Notes: a model not told the origin generated them from the sequence alone. Shown: positions 53,425 to 62,478, numbered from the stretch's first letter. The stretch: 64,000 nt of DNA from Trinickia acidisoli (GCF_017315725.1 NZ_JAFLRG010000001.1:2294001-2358000), one strand, 5' to 3'. A program made the numbers and translations.

Positions 53425-54612
53425 TCAATCCACCTCTGTCGTGGTATCTGAAACTCCGTCCGCCAGCCCATCCGTGAGCCCACGCCGGATGACTTCGGCG
53501 AGCTGGTCGACGTCCTCCGGATTGTTGAACATTCCGAACGAAACACGGATGCCTCCGCGCTCCGGCGAGACGCGAACCTGGTGGCGGGCGAAATGGTCTG
53601 CCCATTTCTGAACCGGAAGCTTGAGCACGTAGATATGCGAGCGCTGGCTGCGATCGCGCGGACCGACCAGTTCGACGCCTAGCTCGTCGAGGTGGGCAAT
53701 TAGGCGATCCCCTAGCGCTGTCACGTGCCTCGAGATTTCCGGCACGCCAATACTCTGAATAAGGTCGATCGAAGCCGCCAAGGCGTGCAGGTCCGGCAGG
53801 TTGAGGTTTCCATATTCGAAACGGCCGGCATCCGCGCGCAGTTCGAGGTCATCGGGCCGCGCAACGTAATCGGCCGGCGGACGGGCCACGCTCGACATCG
53901 CAACATAAGCGGGCTGCAATTCATCCAATCCATCGCGAACGTAGAGAATACCGAGACCCTGCGGCACCAACATTCCCTTATGCGTCCCCGCCGCAAGCAC
54001 GGAAATGCCGAGCGCCTTCACGTCCACCGGGACGACCCCGACCGATTGCATGGCATCGACGACGAGAAGAATCCCATGCTCCTTGCAAAGCTTGCCGATG
54101 CTGGCGAGGTCGTGTATCTGACCGGCATGAAAAGTGACGTGAGACAGCGTGATGACTTTCGTACGCTCGTCGATGTGAGGGGCGAATGTCTGCGCAGTCG
54201 CGACTTCGTTGTCCTGAAGTTTGACAAAGCGCACCTGCACGCCCTTGCGCTTCAGATTGAGCCATGCGTACGCATTGTTCGGGTGGTCTCCTTCTATGAG
54301 CACGACGTTGTCGCCCGCGGTCAAAGGCACTGCGTTGGCGGCGACGTTCAAGCCCTCCGACGTGTTCTTCGTAAAAGCGACCTCATTGGGCGACGCGTTC
54401 AAAAACCGGGCTACCTGCCGGCGCACGTCCTCGGCTCGTCTCAGCCAAGCGGGCTTCGGACCTGCCAGCTCGAACCCTTGCTCGTAAAACGCCTCGAGTG
54501 CCGCACGAACGCACCTAGCTAGCGGTGTCTGATGTGCCGAATCCAGGTAGAGCATGCGCTCCGTCACTGGAAATTGGATGCGCACCGCAGCGATTCTTTC
54601 AGACACGTTCAT
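53425..54612 (-). CDS. Class V PLP aminotransferase family protein
   Basis: A 395-residue protein of the cysteine desulfurase/isopenicillin-N epimerase-like group. It has FTKNTSEGLNVAANA (phosphate site), VVDAMQSVGVVPVD (ring Asp near 200) and the PLP Lys in AAGTHKGMLVPQGLGILYV. The Cys loop of true desulfurases is not apparent, so lyase, epimerase or transaminase chemistry is more likely. The ATG at 54612 is preferred over 54633. It stands next to the SHMT-like gene and may act in the same pathway. Confidence 0.82.
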   Translation of the reverse strand: MNVSERIAAVRIQFPVTERMLYLDSAHQTPLARCVRAALEAFYEQGFELAGPKPAWLRRAEDVRRQVARFLNASPNEVAFTKNTSEGLNVAANAVPLTAGDNVVLIEGDHPNNAYAWLNLKRKGVQVRFVKLQDNEVATAQTFAPHIDERTKVITLSHVTFHAGQIHDLASIGKLCKEHGILLVVDAMQSVGVVPVDVKALGISVLAAGTHKGMLVPQGLGILYVRDGLDELQPAYVAMSSVARPPADYVARPDDLELRADAGRFEYGNLNLPDLHALAASIDLIQSIGVPEISRHVTALGDRLIAHLDELGVELVGPRDRSQRSHIYVLKLPVQKWADHFARHQVRVSPERGGIRVSFGMFNNPEDVDQLAEVIRRGLTDGLADGVSDTTTEVD

Positions 54613-54865
54613 GTTGGGCCTCGCTCTAGACATGTTCCATTTTTTGGTTATTAAAATTCCAATGTCAAGAACTTTTCACGAAAACATCTCCCCATAATCG
54701 GGGACGACGGTTACCCGGAGCGTCTCATCGCACAGGGTCCGTGTGCGCCTTTGAGCGAGAATTCAAGCGGCGATTCTTAGCGTAAACACTTAGATGGAAC
54801 ACGATGAATGCGGAAAATTTGACATTCCATTTATTGAACTTTGTCTTACCTATCTGACGATTCCG
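54613..54865. other. A/T-rich region upstream of the class V aminotransferase gene
   Basis: About 250 bases without a gene. It carries a small hairpin, TCCCC-ATAATC-GGGGA at 54689-54704, and two look-alike stretches: TTCCATTTTTTGG (54635-54647) and TTCCATTTATTG near 54826-54837. The aminotransferase promoter must lie here. Confidence 0.5.
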
Positions 54866-55612
54866 TCACGACTCGGCCGCCCATGCTACGGCGTCGGCGC
54901 CGGCCGGGATGCGCATCGGCGATGACGGATCGGTCGCCGCACGCCACACGGCCTCGGCGACGTCCTGTGCATGGGTAATCGGGGAAGACGCATCCTGCAG
55001 CCGTGCGACGACCTGCTTGGCGAGATCGGCATAGGCCTCGTGATCAAAGCCGTGCATATGGGCGCGCGCGTTCTCGCCGAAGCGAGTGTCGGGCGCACGG
55101 CCTGGCAGCACCAGGTGCGCCCGCACGCCGAACTGCGCGAGTTCCATTGCCATCGACTCGGTGAATGCATTCACCGCCACCTTGCTCGCACGGTACGCGG
55201 CGAGCAGGGGGAGTGCCTTCAACGTGACGCTCGACGTGACGTTCACGACAACGCCGGCCTTGCGCCGCCGAAACTGAGGCAGCACCGCTTGCGTCAATGC
55301 GATCGTGCCGAAGGTGTTGGTCTCGAAGAGCTCGCGCACCGTCGCAAGCGGCACGAGTTCGGCCGGGGAAGCCGCGCCGAAGCCCGCGTTGTTCACGAGC
55401 ACGTCGATCGGCCCCGCGGCCTCGACCGCCTCGCGAATGCTCTGCGGATTCGCGACGTCGAGCGCCAACACGCGCAGGTGCACTGACGGCGGCAGCACAT
55501 CGGTGCGCGGCGTGCGCATCGTGGCGACGACCTGCCAGTCGCGGGCCAGAAAATAGCGTGCAATCTCGAGGCCGAAACCGGAAGAGCAGCCGGTGATCAG
55601 GACGGTTTGCAT
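54866..55612 (-). CDS. SDR-family NAD(P)-dependent oxidoreductase
   Basis: A 248-residue short-chain dehydrogenase. The cofactor motif is LITGCSSGFGLEIARYF, the structural motif VLVNNAGFG, the catalytic Ser in VNVTSSVTLKALPLLAAYRASKVAVNAFTESMA, with Tyr and Lys of YRASK intact. NADP preference is suggested by the basic MRTPRTD stretch. It is divergent from an AraC regulator, a common pair in Burkholderia where the regulator controls a small oxidoreductase gene. Substrate unknown. Confidence 0.9.
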   Translation of the reverse strand: MQTVLITGCSSGFGLEIARYFLARDWQVVATMRTPRTDVLPPSVHLRVLALDVANPQSIREAVEAAGPIDVLVNNAGFGAASPAELVPLATVRELFETNTFGTIALTQAVLPQFRRRKAGVVVNVTSSVTLKALPLLAAYRASKVAVNAFTESMAMELAQFGVRAHLVLPGRAPDTRFGENARAHMHGFDHEAYADLAKQVVARLQDASSPITHAQDVAEAVWRAATDPSSPMRIPAGADAVAWAAES

Positions 55613-55713
55613 GGGAATTCCTGTGAGGGGGTTCGTGTGAGCACCTACGATAGATCGCTGGGACCGGACCTGCTACAATCACAGATCCGAATTTCATTTG
55701 CAGGAGTCCGGCG

Positions 55714-56628
55714 ATGATTGATCCGCTGGCCGAAGTCGTGACGTTGCTGCAGCCGGGCGCCCGGTTCTCCAAATTCGTCCTAGGCGCCAGTCCTTGGCGC
55801 ATCAGTCGCTCGAATGCCGGCCAGCCGTTCTACTGCGTGGTCCTCGAGGGCCGGTGCCGCATCGCGATCGACGGACATGAATCACTCGAACTCCTGCCGA
55901 GTGACTTCGTCCTGATTCCCGCGGCCTATGGCGTCGCGATGTCCAGCCTCGAGCCGCCACCGCCGGGCATCGAAACGCCCGCACCCATCGCGCTGGGCAA
56001 CGGTGAATACAGAATCGGCGCCCCAGACGGCCCGATCGACGTGCGAATGATGGCGGGCCATTGCAGCTTCGGTTCGCCGGATGCATCCCTGTTGGTCTCG
56101 CTACTGCCGCAATTCGTGCATGTCCGCGGCGAACAGCGGCTGGCCACGCTCGTGGACCTGATACGAGAGGAATCGCGCGAACAGCGGCCCGCGCGCGAGG
56201 TCGTGCTCTCACGCCTACTGGAAGTGCTGCTCATCGAGGCGTTGCGGTCCATGGCAGGAACGAACGCGTCGCCGGGCCTGGTTCGCGGGCTTTCCGACGG
56301 CCGCCTTGCCGTCGCGATCCGCGGGATGCACGAACACCCGACGCACGGGTGGACGGTTGCCGAGCTCGCCAAGGAGGCGGCACTCTCGCGCTCGACCTTT
56401 TTCGAGCGCTTTAACCGCGCGGTCGGCGTCGCACCGATGGCGTATCTACTCGCCTGGCGCATGGCGCTCGCCAAGGACCTCCTGCGCCGCAATGAAGGCC
56501 GTGTCGCCGAAATCGCGCAGCGCGTGGGCTACAGTTCCGCCAGCACCTTCAGTGTCGCCTTCACGCGGCACGTCGGCCGGCCCCCTACGCAATATGCGCG
56601 CGATGAACAGAGGGCCGCAGGCCGTTAA
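55714..56628 (+). CDS. AraC-family regulator with AraC_binding_2-type cupin domain
   Basis: A 304-residue regulator: N-terminal cupin (ISRSNAGQPFYCVVLEGRCRIAIDGHESLELLPSDFVLIPA) and C-terminal double helix-turn-helix (WTVAELAKEAALSRSTFFERFNRAVGVAPMAYLLAWRMALAKDLLRRNEGRVAEIAQRVGYSSASTFSVAFTRHVGRPPTQY). It is divergent from the SDR gene by about 100 bases and is its probable regulator. AGGAG precedes the start. Confidence 0.92.
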   Translation: MIDPLAEVVTLLQPGARFSKFVLGASPWRISRSNAGQPFYCVVLEGRCRIAIDGHESLELLPSDFVLIPAAYGVAMSSLEPPPPGIETPAPIALGNGEYRIGAPDGPIDVRMMAGHCSFGSPDASLLVSLLPQFVHVRGEQRLATLVDLIREESREQRPAREVVLSRLLEVLLIEALRSMAGTNASPGLVRGLSDGRLAVAIRGMHEHPTHGWTVAELAKEAALSRSTFFERFNRAVGVAPMAYLLAWRMALAKDLLRRNEGRVAEIAQRVGYSSASTFSVAFTRHVGRPPTQYARDEQRAAGR

Positions 56629-56673
56629 GGCCGAGGAGCCGATGCCTCGACGCAACTCACGACCCTTTGCGCG

Positions 56674-57294
56674 TCACGCAACGTATCGCGCCACGCTGAC
56701 GAACTGGCATAAGCTGCCGGCGAGCACGAACAGATGCCAGATACCGTGCCCATGGCGGATGCGCTCATCATTGACGAAAAAGTAGATGCCGGCGCTGTAA
56801 ATGACGCCGCCCGCGAGGAGCCAGGCAGTTCCCGCAGCAGGCAGCGCGTGAATCAGCGGGAGAATGGCAACGAGCGCGAGCCAGCCCATCAGCACGTATA
56901 GCGTCATCGAGACGGCGCGAGTCCGCCGTCCGAGCGTGAGCTCTTGCGCGATGCCGAATGCGGCGAGTCCCCAACTCACGCCGAACAGGGACCAGCCCCA
57001 CGGGCCGCGCAGCGTGACAAGCGTAAACGGGGTGTAGCTACCGGCAATCAGCAAATAGATCGCGGAATGATCGCACTTCTGAAGGATGGCTTTCAGTCGC
57101 GGGCTGCGCACGCTATGGTAAAGCGTCGAGACCGCGTAGAGCACGCACAGCATCGCGCCGTACACGCTCAAACTCACTACTTTGTACGCATTGCCTTCCA
57201 GGGCGCCCATCGTTACCAGCGCTGAAAGCCCAGCTACCGACAACACCGCACCGACGAGATGGGTAATGCTGTTGAAGCGCTCACCGACATGCAT
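56674..57294 (-). CDS. Hemolysin III (PAQR) family membrane protein
   Basis: A 206-residue inner-membrane protein with seven hydrophobic segments. Signature residues are ERFNSITHLVGAVLS near 4-18, LYHSVRSPRLKAILQKCDHSAIYLLIAGSYTPF near 58-90, and the C-terminal FVNDERIRHGHGIWHLFVLAGSLCQF. The three conserved His groups coordinate the metal in PAQR proteins. Despite the name, bacterial members (YqfA/TrhA) relate to membrane lipid homeostasis. Convergent with the AraC gene; no functional link to neighbours is evident. Confidence 0.92.
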   Translation of the reverse strand: MHVGERFNSITHLVGAVLSVAGLSALVTMGALEGNAYKVVSLSVYGAMLCVLYAVSTLYHSVRSPRLKAILQKCDHSAIYLLIAGSYTPFTLVTLRGPWGWSLFGVSWGLAAFGIAQELTLGRRTRAVSMTLYVLMGWLALVAILPLIHALPAAGTAWLLAGGVIYSAGIYFFVNDERIRHGHGIWHLFVLAGSLCQFVSVARYVA

Positions 57295-57351
57295 GACACG
57301 ACTCTCCTGCGCGGCCTCGCGAAGACAAATAGCGAAGTGTAACCAAATCCG

Positions 57352-58263
57352 CTAACCCTCCCCGCCATGTTCGACATACCGGCTTGCCGCCGACAGCAGC
57401 CACGACTCGAACGCCTGCAACCCCGGCGAATTCTGTTTGTGCTCCGGGTAGACGAGGTAATAGCCTTTGTCACTCCGTAAAGCCAGGTCGCACGGACAGA
57501 TGAGTTCACCGGTCGCCAATTCATGCGAAGCGAGGAAACGAGGCACGAGCGCAATGCCCAACCCCGCGCGCGCGGCTTCCACGAGCATCGAAAAGAGTTC
57601 GTACCGCTGCCCTTTCATGCAGTCGATATCGTGGATACCCACCTGCGCCAGCCATTGCCGCCACGCGTCGGGGCGCGCCGACTGATGCAGCAACGTGAAA
57701 CCCGACACGTCGTGAGGCGCTAGGTTAGCCCGCCCGTTCATCAACCGCGGACTGCATACGGCCGTCATCTCCTCGCCAAACAGATATTTGGCGATCGACC
57801 CCGGCCAGACGGGATCGCCGAAATGAATCGCGGCATCGAACTGCGTGTCGGTGAACAAGAACGGCTCGGCCCGCGTCGTCAGATTGACGGTAATGGATTC
57901 GTGTGCCTCATAGAACTGCGGAAGGCGCGGAATCAACCATCGCGTGGCGAACGTGGGGATAGCCGCCAGTTCGAGGATACCGCCCGCATTCCGATGCGAC
58001 ATCGCAGCCAGCGTGTCCCGCTCCATCCTCTCGAGGTTTTCTCGCACCTGCTTCGCATAGAGCTGTCCGACCTCGGTCAGACTGAGCCGCTTCTTCACGC
58101 GGTTGAACAGCGCTACGCCTAGGTATTCCTCCAACATCGCAACTTGCCTTCCGACGGCACTTTGAGTCAGCGCCAGTTCATCGGCGCTGCGCGTGAAACT
58201 CAAGTGACGGGCCGCCGCCTCGAATGCAATCAGCGCTTCGATACTCGGAATCTTTCGTCTCAC
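57352..58263 (-). CDS. LysR-family regulator (GcvA-like)
   Basis: A 303-residue regulator with the GcvA-type start RRKIPSIEALIAFEAAARHLSFTRSADELALTQSAVGRQVAMLEEYLGVALFNRVKKRLSLTEVG. The GTG at 58263 is chosen because AGGAAGGA lies just upstream; a longer frame from 58332 adds residues outside the family. It is divergent from the kamA-family gene, with an inverted repeat in the 324-base gap, and is its likely regulator. Confidence 0.88.
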   Translation of the reverse strand: MRRKIPSIEALIAFEAAARHLSFTRSADELALTQSAVGRQVAMLEEYLGVALFNRVKKRLSLTEVGQLYAKQVRENLERMERDTLAAMSHRNAGGILELAAIPTFATRWLIPRLPQFYEAHESITVNLTTRAEPFLFTDTQFDAAIHFGDPVWPGSIAKYLFGEEMTAVCSPRLMNGRANLAPHDVSGFTLLHQSARPDAWRQWLAQVGIHDIDCMKGQRYELFSMLVEAARAGLGIALVPRFLASHELATGELICPCDLALRSDKGYYLVYPEHKQNSPGLQAFESWLLSAASRYVEHGGEG

Positions 58264-58587
58264 AGATCCTTCCTCAAACGCACAACGTCGCGAGTTTATA
58301 TCGTTTGCCAGTGCCGAACCATACCGCAACAATGGCTCACGCCACCTCTAGGTGAGCGCACTCGAATCGCTGCACGTATCGCCGGCCTATCGTCAGAGCG
58401 GGCGGATAAACCTCGCTCTGTTTCACGGCATCGATGGCGCCGCTACTGTGTGAAGGGGCCGTCGAACGCCCCGCCTCATCGAATTCGTTCAGCTCACCGT
58501 TCAGTTCATATTAGTTAGGTGTCCTTATTTCTTAATTGACATCTAAAAACTTAGAAGCTCCAACAAAGTCAATCTTGAAGGAGAATC
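58264..58587. other. Divergent regulatory region between the LysR and kamA-family genes
   Basis: 324 bases with no supported gene. The half nearest kamA is A/T-rich and contains an exact TTGACA (58536-58541), but no good -10 follows at 17 bases. An imperfect inverted repeat lies at 58515-58546. Confidence 0.55.
58515..58546. promoter_or_regulatory. Inverted repeat upstream of the kamA-family gene
   Basis: TTAGGTGTC (58515-58523) and GACATCTAA (58538-58546) match at eight of nine positions, with a 14-base A/T-rich spacer. It is 41 bases upstream of the start and a candidate site for the divergent LysR protein. Confidence 0.45.
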
Positions 58588-59982
58588 ATGTCCCACGATC
58601 AGGTTCCGGCGAAGTTCAAACCCTACACCCGCCAAACGATCGGCCAATCGCCTCAATGGCAACTGCTTTCAACGGAGCTGCGCGAAGCCGTACAGGTCGT
58701 ATCACGCGTCTTGCCATTCCGTACGAACCAGTACGTTATGGACGAGCTAATCGATTGGAACAACATCCCCGACGATCCGATCTATCGCCTGACGTTTCCC
58801 CATCAGGACATGCTCTCTCCGTCCGAGTATGCGCATCTAAGAGCGCTCGTACTCGAGAAAAAGGATGAAGCCGCGATCGAAGAGGCCGTCCGTGCGATCC
58901 GCATGCGTATGAATCCGCATCCGGCGGGACAAATGACGCACAACGTGCCGTTCATGGACGGTCAACCGGTCAGTGGCCTGCAGCACAAATACAAAGAGAC
59001 GGTGCTGTTCTTTCCGAGTTCCGGACAAACCTGCCATGCCTATTGCACGTTCTGCTTTCGTTGGCCTCAATTCGTCGGCATGGACGATCTCAAGTTCGAT
59101 GCGAGGGAATCCAATGAGCTCGTTGCCTATCTGAAGCAACACCACGAGGTGACCGACGTGCTGATCACCGGCGGCGATCCGCTCATCATGAACACGCGCT
59201 CGCTCGCCGGCTATATCGAACCTCTGCTCGCCCCCGAGCTCGCCCATATCCAGAACATCCGCATCGGCACGAAGTCGGTAGCGTACTGGCCTCAGCGCTT
59301 CGTGACGGATAAGGATTCGGACGATCTCATGCGCCTGTTCGAAAAGGTCGTGGCGGCCGGCAAGAATCTGGCGATCATGGGCCACTACAATCACCCGGCG
59401 GAATTGCGTCCGGCCATCGCACAACGCGCGGTCAAGCGCATCGTCTCATCAGGCGCGACGCTTCGTATGCAAGCGCCGCTCATTCGCCATATCAACGAAG
59501 ATCCGAAAGGATGGGCGGAGCTTTGGACGACGGGCGTGCGGCTCGGTGCGATTCCCTACTACATGTTCGTCGAACGCGATACCGGCCCCAGTCATTACTT
59601 CCAGTTGCCGTTGGCAAAGGCGTATGAGATTTTTCAGGCGGCCTATCAAACCGTATCGGGGCTCGCGCGCACGGTGCGCGGGCCTTCGATGAGTGCGTTC
59701 CCCGGCAAGGTGGTGATCGACGGTATCGTCACGATCGGCGGCGAGAAAGTATTCGCCCTTCAGTTCTTGCAAGCACGCAATCCCAATTGGGTGCGCAGGC
59801 CGTTCTACGCAAAATTCGATCCGACGGCAACTTGGCTGCACGATCTCAAACCGGCGTTCGGCGAAAAGAAGTTCTTCTTCGAAGAAGAAAGTATCGCGAG
59901 CGTTGCCATCCTGCGCCATGCCGACCGCCACGTTTCCGATCCGTCGGACACCCCCGCCCTGGCTGCCGCATCGAATGCATGA
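58588..59982 (+). CDS. KamA-family radical SAM aminomutase-like protein
   Basis: A 464-residue radical SAM protein. The [4Fe-4S] cluster motif is CHAYCTFC (Cys149, 153, 156) and GGDP is at 195-198. The PLP Lys aligns with Lys374 in AFPGK. Asp331 (ERDTG) may match one of the two Asp residues that hold the lysine side chain in lysine 2,3-aminomutase, but the second (seven residues before the PLP Lys) is Ser367 here. So PLP-dependent 1,2-amino shift chemistry is likely, yet the substrate may not be lysine. AAGGAG precedes the ATG. A 7Fe ferredoxin gene follows. Confidence 0.85.
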   Translation: MSHDQVPAKFKPYTRQTIGQSPQWQLLSTELREAVQVVSRVLPFRTNQYVMDELIDWNNIPDDPIYRLTFPHQDMLSPSEYAHLRALVLEKKDEAAIEEAVRAIRMRMNPHPAGQMTHNVPFMDGQPVSGLQHKYKETVLFFPSSGQTCHAYCTFCFRWPQFVGMDDLKFDARESNELVAYLKQHHEVTDVLITGGDPLIMNTRSLAGYIEPLLAPELAHIQNIRIGTKSVAYWPQRFVTDKDSDDLMRLFEKVVAAGKNLAIMGHYNHPAELRPAIAQRAVKRIVSSGATLRMQAPLIRHINEDPKGWAELWTTGVRLGAIPYYMFVERDTGPSHYFQLPLAKAYEIFQAAYQTVSGLARTVRGPSMSAFPGKVVIDGIVTIGGEKVFALQFLQARNPNWVRRPFYAKFDPTATWLHDLKPAFGEKKFFFEEESIASVAILRHADRHVSDPSDTPALAAASNA

Positions 59983-60061
59983 CAGAGGCTTCCTTTGATG
60001 GCCGGGCCGTCGCTTCGGCGGCCCGCACCCTAATTCACACTTCGTTTTCTCGGGAGGTTGG

Positions 60062-60418
60062 ATGCCTTATGTCGTGACCGAAAGCTGCATCCGGTGTCGC
60101 TACACGGATTGCGTTGAAGTATGCCCGACCGATTGTTTTCGCGAAGGGCCTAACTTTCTCGTCATCGACCCGGACGAATGCATCGATTGCGCCGTTTGTG
60201 TTCCGGAGTGCCCGGCCGATGCGATCGTCTCGGCGGAAGACGTGACCGACGGCCAGCGCGCCTTCGTCGAGTTGAACGCTTCGCTGTCGAAACAATGGGC
60301 CGCGATCATCAGCCGGCAGCCGCCGCTCCCTGATGCGGACCATTGGAAAGCGGTGCCGGACAAACTGCAACACCTCATCACGGAGCCACTTGCCGGCTCA
60401 CCCAAGGAAACTGCGTGA
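60062..60418 (+). CDS. fdxA: 7Fe ferredoxin (FdxA / Azotobacter FdI type)
   Basis: A 118-residue ferredoxin with Cys9, 12, 17, 21, 25 and Cys40, 43, 46, 50. By comparison with Azotobacter ferredoxin I (numbering shifted by one), Cys9, 17 and 50 hold the [3Fe-4S] cluster and Cys21, 40, 43 and 46 the [4Fe-4S] cluster. It lies 79 bases after the kamA-family gene and probably supplies the electron that reduces the radical SAM cluster. Its stop TGA and the stop of the convergent kinase gene abut in TGATCA with no spacer. Confidence 0.92.
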   Translation: MPYVVTESCIRCRYTDCVEVCPTDCFREGPNFLVIDPDECIDCAVCVPECPADAIVSAEDVTDGQRAFVELNASLSKQWAAIISRQPPLPDADHWKAVPDKLQHLITEPLAGSPKETA

Positions 60419-61741
60419 TCAAGGCAAAGTCACGATCGCCGTGAGCCCCCCGCCTTGGCGATTGGAAAGGCGAAGGCTACCGCCAATGGCCCGCGTCAAT
60501 TGTGTCGCAATGGCCAACCCCAAACCCGCACCGCCTGTGTCGCGGTTGCGCGAACCTTCCATTCGGTAGAACGGTTGCAGAACCTGATCCAACTGATTGT
60601 CGGGAATGCCTGGCCCGCGATCGCACACCGCCACGCACATCGCTCCCTCCTCGCTGCGCCAGGCGCTGACTTCGGCAGCGCCACCGTATTTGATGGCGTT
60701 ATCGATCAAGTTCCCCAGCACGCGCCGCAGCGCTTGCCGGCGAATCGTGGCCGCACCGCCGATGGATTCCACCAACGTGACGTCTTTGCCGATGTCCTGG
60801 TAGTCGAATACGAGGCTTTCCAAGAATGCCTTCACATCCATGCGTACCGGTACCTCCGCGCCACCGTGCGCGCTGCGTGCGTAGGCGACGCCTTCGCGCA
60901 CCAAATGCTCCATCTCATGCAGATCGCCAAGAATCTTTTGCCGCTCTTCGCCCTCCTCCAAAGATTCCGCACGCAGGAGCATGCGTGTGATGGGCGTCTG
61001 CAAGTCATGCGAGATCGAGGCCAAGATATGCAAGCGCTCCTTGAGATGGCGAACGATGCGTTCCTGCATCGTGTTGAAGGCGATCGCGGCGCGTGCCACT
61101 TCGACAGGGCCTTCCTCGCTCATGCGCGGACCATCCGCCGTCGGCGTCATCGCTTCCGCCGCCTGAGCAAGTTGTGCCAGAGGGCGTGCGACCAAGCGCA
61201 CCGCCAGCCAGGTGCATACGAGCAGCAGGAGCAACTGCAAGACCAGCACGATCGGCAGCCATTGCGCGATCGGCGGCACGCCTCGTGGGTCGATTTCCAA
61301 CGTGAGCGGCGAACCGTCATGCAGGGTGAAATGCACTTGGTAACGCTGGGGAGCGGTCGAGATCGTGTCGCCCTGCACGCGATAACCGGGGCCGACCTCC
61401 TTTTCGATCCGCCGCGTGACTTCCCGCGCGCTTTGCGTCGCGAGCGGTATGCCCGGCTGACCGGGCCCTAGCATGAAACGGTAATTGTCACGTTGCAGGC
61501 GGCCCAGCCAACTCGCGCGTTCGGCCGAGGGCAACCGATCGAGTATGGCAACCGAGGCGCCTACTTCATGCTCGACCGTGTCGAACATGGTCGTGGTGGC
61601 GCTCTCGTTGCGCTCATAAAACATCAGCGCAAAGGAAAGGCCCTGCGCCAACATCAGACCGACGAAGATAATCAGGTAGACCCGCGATGCCATGCTGCGC
61701 GGCAACCAGCGCCTCGGTGCGGCGAATGCCAGGCGGCTCAC
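60419..61741 (-). CDS. Two-component sensor histidine kinase
   Basis: A 440-residue inner-membrane kinase: first membrane segment near 20-42 (VYLIIFVGLMLAQGLSFALMFY), periplasmic sensor region, second segment near 160-185, HAMP domain, phospho-acceptor His in LASISHDLQTPITRMLL, N-box RVLGNLIDNAIKYG, G1 DRGPGIP and G2 GGAGLGLAIA. Its ATG overlaps the stop of the response regulator gene in ATGA, so the pair is translationally coupled. Signal unknown. Confidence 0.94.
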   Translation of the reverse strand: MSRLAFAAPRRWLPRSMASRVYLIIFVGLMLAQGLSFALMFYERNESATTTMFDTVEHEVGASVAILDRLPSAERASWLGRLQRDNYRFMLGPGQPGIPLATQSAREVTRRIEKEVGPGYRVQGDTISTAPQRYQVHFTLHDGSPLTLEIDPRGVPPIAQWLPIVLVLQLLLLLVCTWLAVRLVARPLAQLAQAAEAMTPTADGPRMSEEGPVEVARAAIAFNTMQERIVRHLKERLHILASISHDLQTPITRMLLRAESLEEGEERQKILGDLHEMEHLVREGVAYARSAHGGAEVPVRMDVKAFLESLVFDYQDIGKDVTLVESIGGAATIRRQALRRVLGNLIDNAIKYGGAAEVSAWRSEEGAMCVAVCDRGPGIPDNQLDQVLQPFYRMEGSRNRDTGGAGLGLAIATQLTRAIGGSLRLSNRQGGGLTAIVTLP

Positions 61742-62478
61742 GCGTCATCTCCGTGCGTGGTAATCGGCGCGCTGAACACATAACCTTCGCTGCGTACGGT
61801 CTTGATATACGACTGGTCCTTGGCGTTGTCTTCCAGGCGAGTCCGCAGGCGGCTGACCAAAAGATCGATGGAACGATCGAAAAGCTCCGCGTCCCTGCCC
61901 TGTGTCAAATTAAGCAACTGGTCACGCGATAGCACGCGCTGCGGGTGATCGAGAAATACGCGCAGCAACCTGAACTCCGCACCGCTCAGCGGCACGATCG
62001 TTCCGTCCTGGTTCAGCAGATGGCGTGCCGCGGTATCGAGTCGCCAACGCCCGAACGACACGATATCGATGGCTTCGGTGATGCGCAGATTCGGGGGCAA
62101 CATGCGCGTGCGGCGTATCACCGCCTTGATGCGCGCAAGCAGTTCACGCGGCGAGAACGGCTTGACCACGTAGTCGTCCGCGCCCATCTCGAGGCCGATG
62201 ATGCGATCGGTTTCGTCGTCGCGTGCGGTCAGCAGCAATATCGGCAGCGCGCGATGCTTGCCGCTGCGCAACGTTCGGCAAAGCACCAGACCGTCATCGC
62301 CGGGCATCATGATGTCCAGCACGACGAGGTCGAACGCCGAGGTATCCAATTGCGCGAACATGTCGCGGCCATCCGCGGCCGCACTCGCGCGCAAACCGTT
62401 CTTGCGAAGGTAGTCCGCGACACCCGTACGTATATCGCGATCGTCATCGACGACGAGGATGTTGTCGATGTGGTCCAT
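61738..62478 (-). CDS. OmpR-family response regulator
   Basis: A 246-residue regulator. The receiver domain has the acidic pocket VVDDDRD, the phosphorylated Asp in LVVLDIMMPGDDG and the conserved Lys in DDYVVKPFSPRELLAR. The C-terminal winged helix (LSGAEFRLLRVFLDHPQRVLSRDQLLNLTQ ... DRSIDLLVSRLRTRLED) is OmpR type. ATG 62478 is preferred to GTG 62484 because GAGGA lies at a suitable distance. It heads a two-gene operon with the kinase. Confidence 0.94.
   Translation of the reverse strand: MDHIDNILVVDDDRDIRTGVADYLRKNGLRASAAADGRDMFAQLDTSAFDLVVLDIMMPGDDGLVLCRTLRSGKHRALPILLLTARDDETDRIIGLEMGADDYVVKPFSPRELLARIKAVIRRTRMLPPNLRITEAIDIVSFGRWRLDTAARHLLNQDGTIVPLSGAEFRLLRVFLDHPQRVLSRDQLLNLTQGRDAELFDRSIDLLVSRLRTRLEDNAKDQSYIKTVRSEGYVFSAPITTHGDDA

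Noticed and set aside
58588-59982. EpmB, the EF-P beta-lysylation aminomutase
   Set aside because: The protein is too long (464 residues against about 340) and has neither epmA nor efp beside it.
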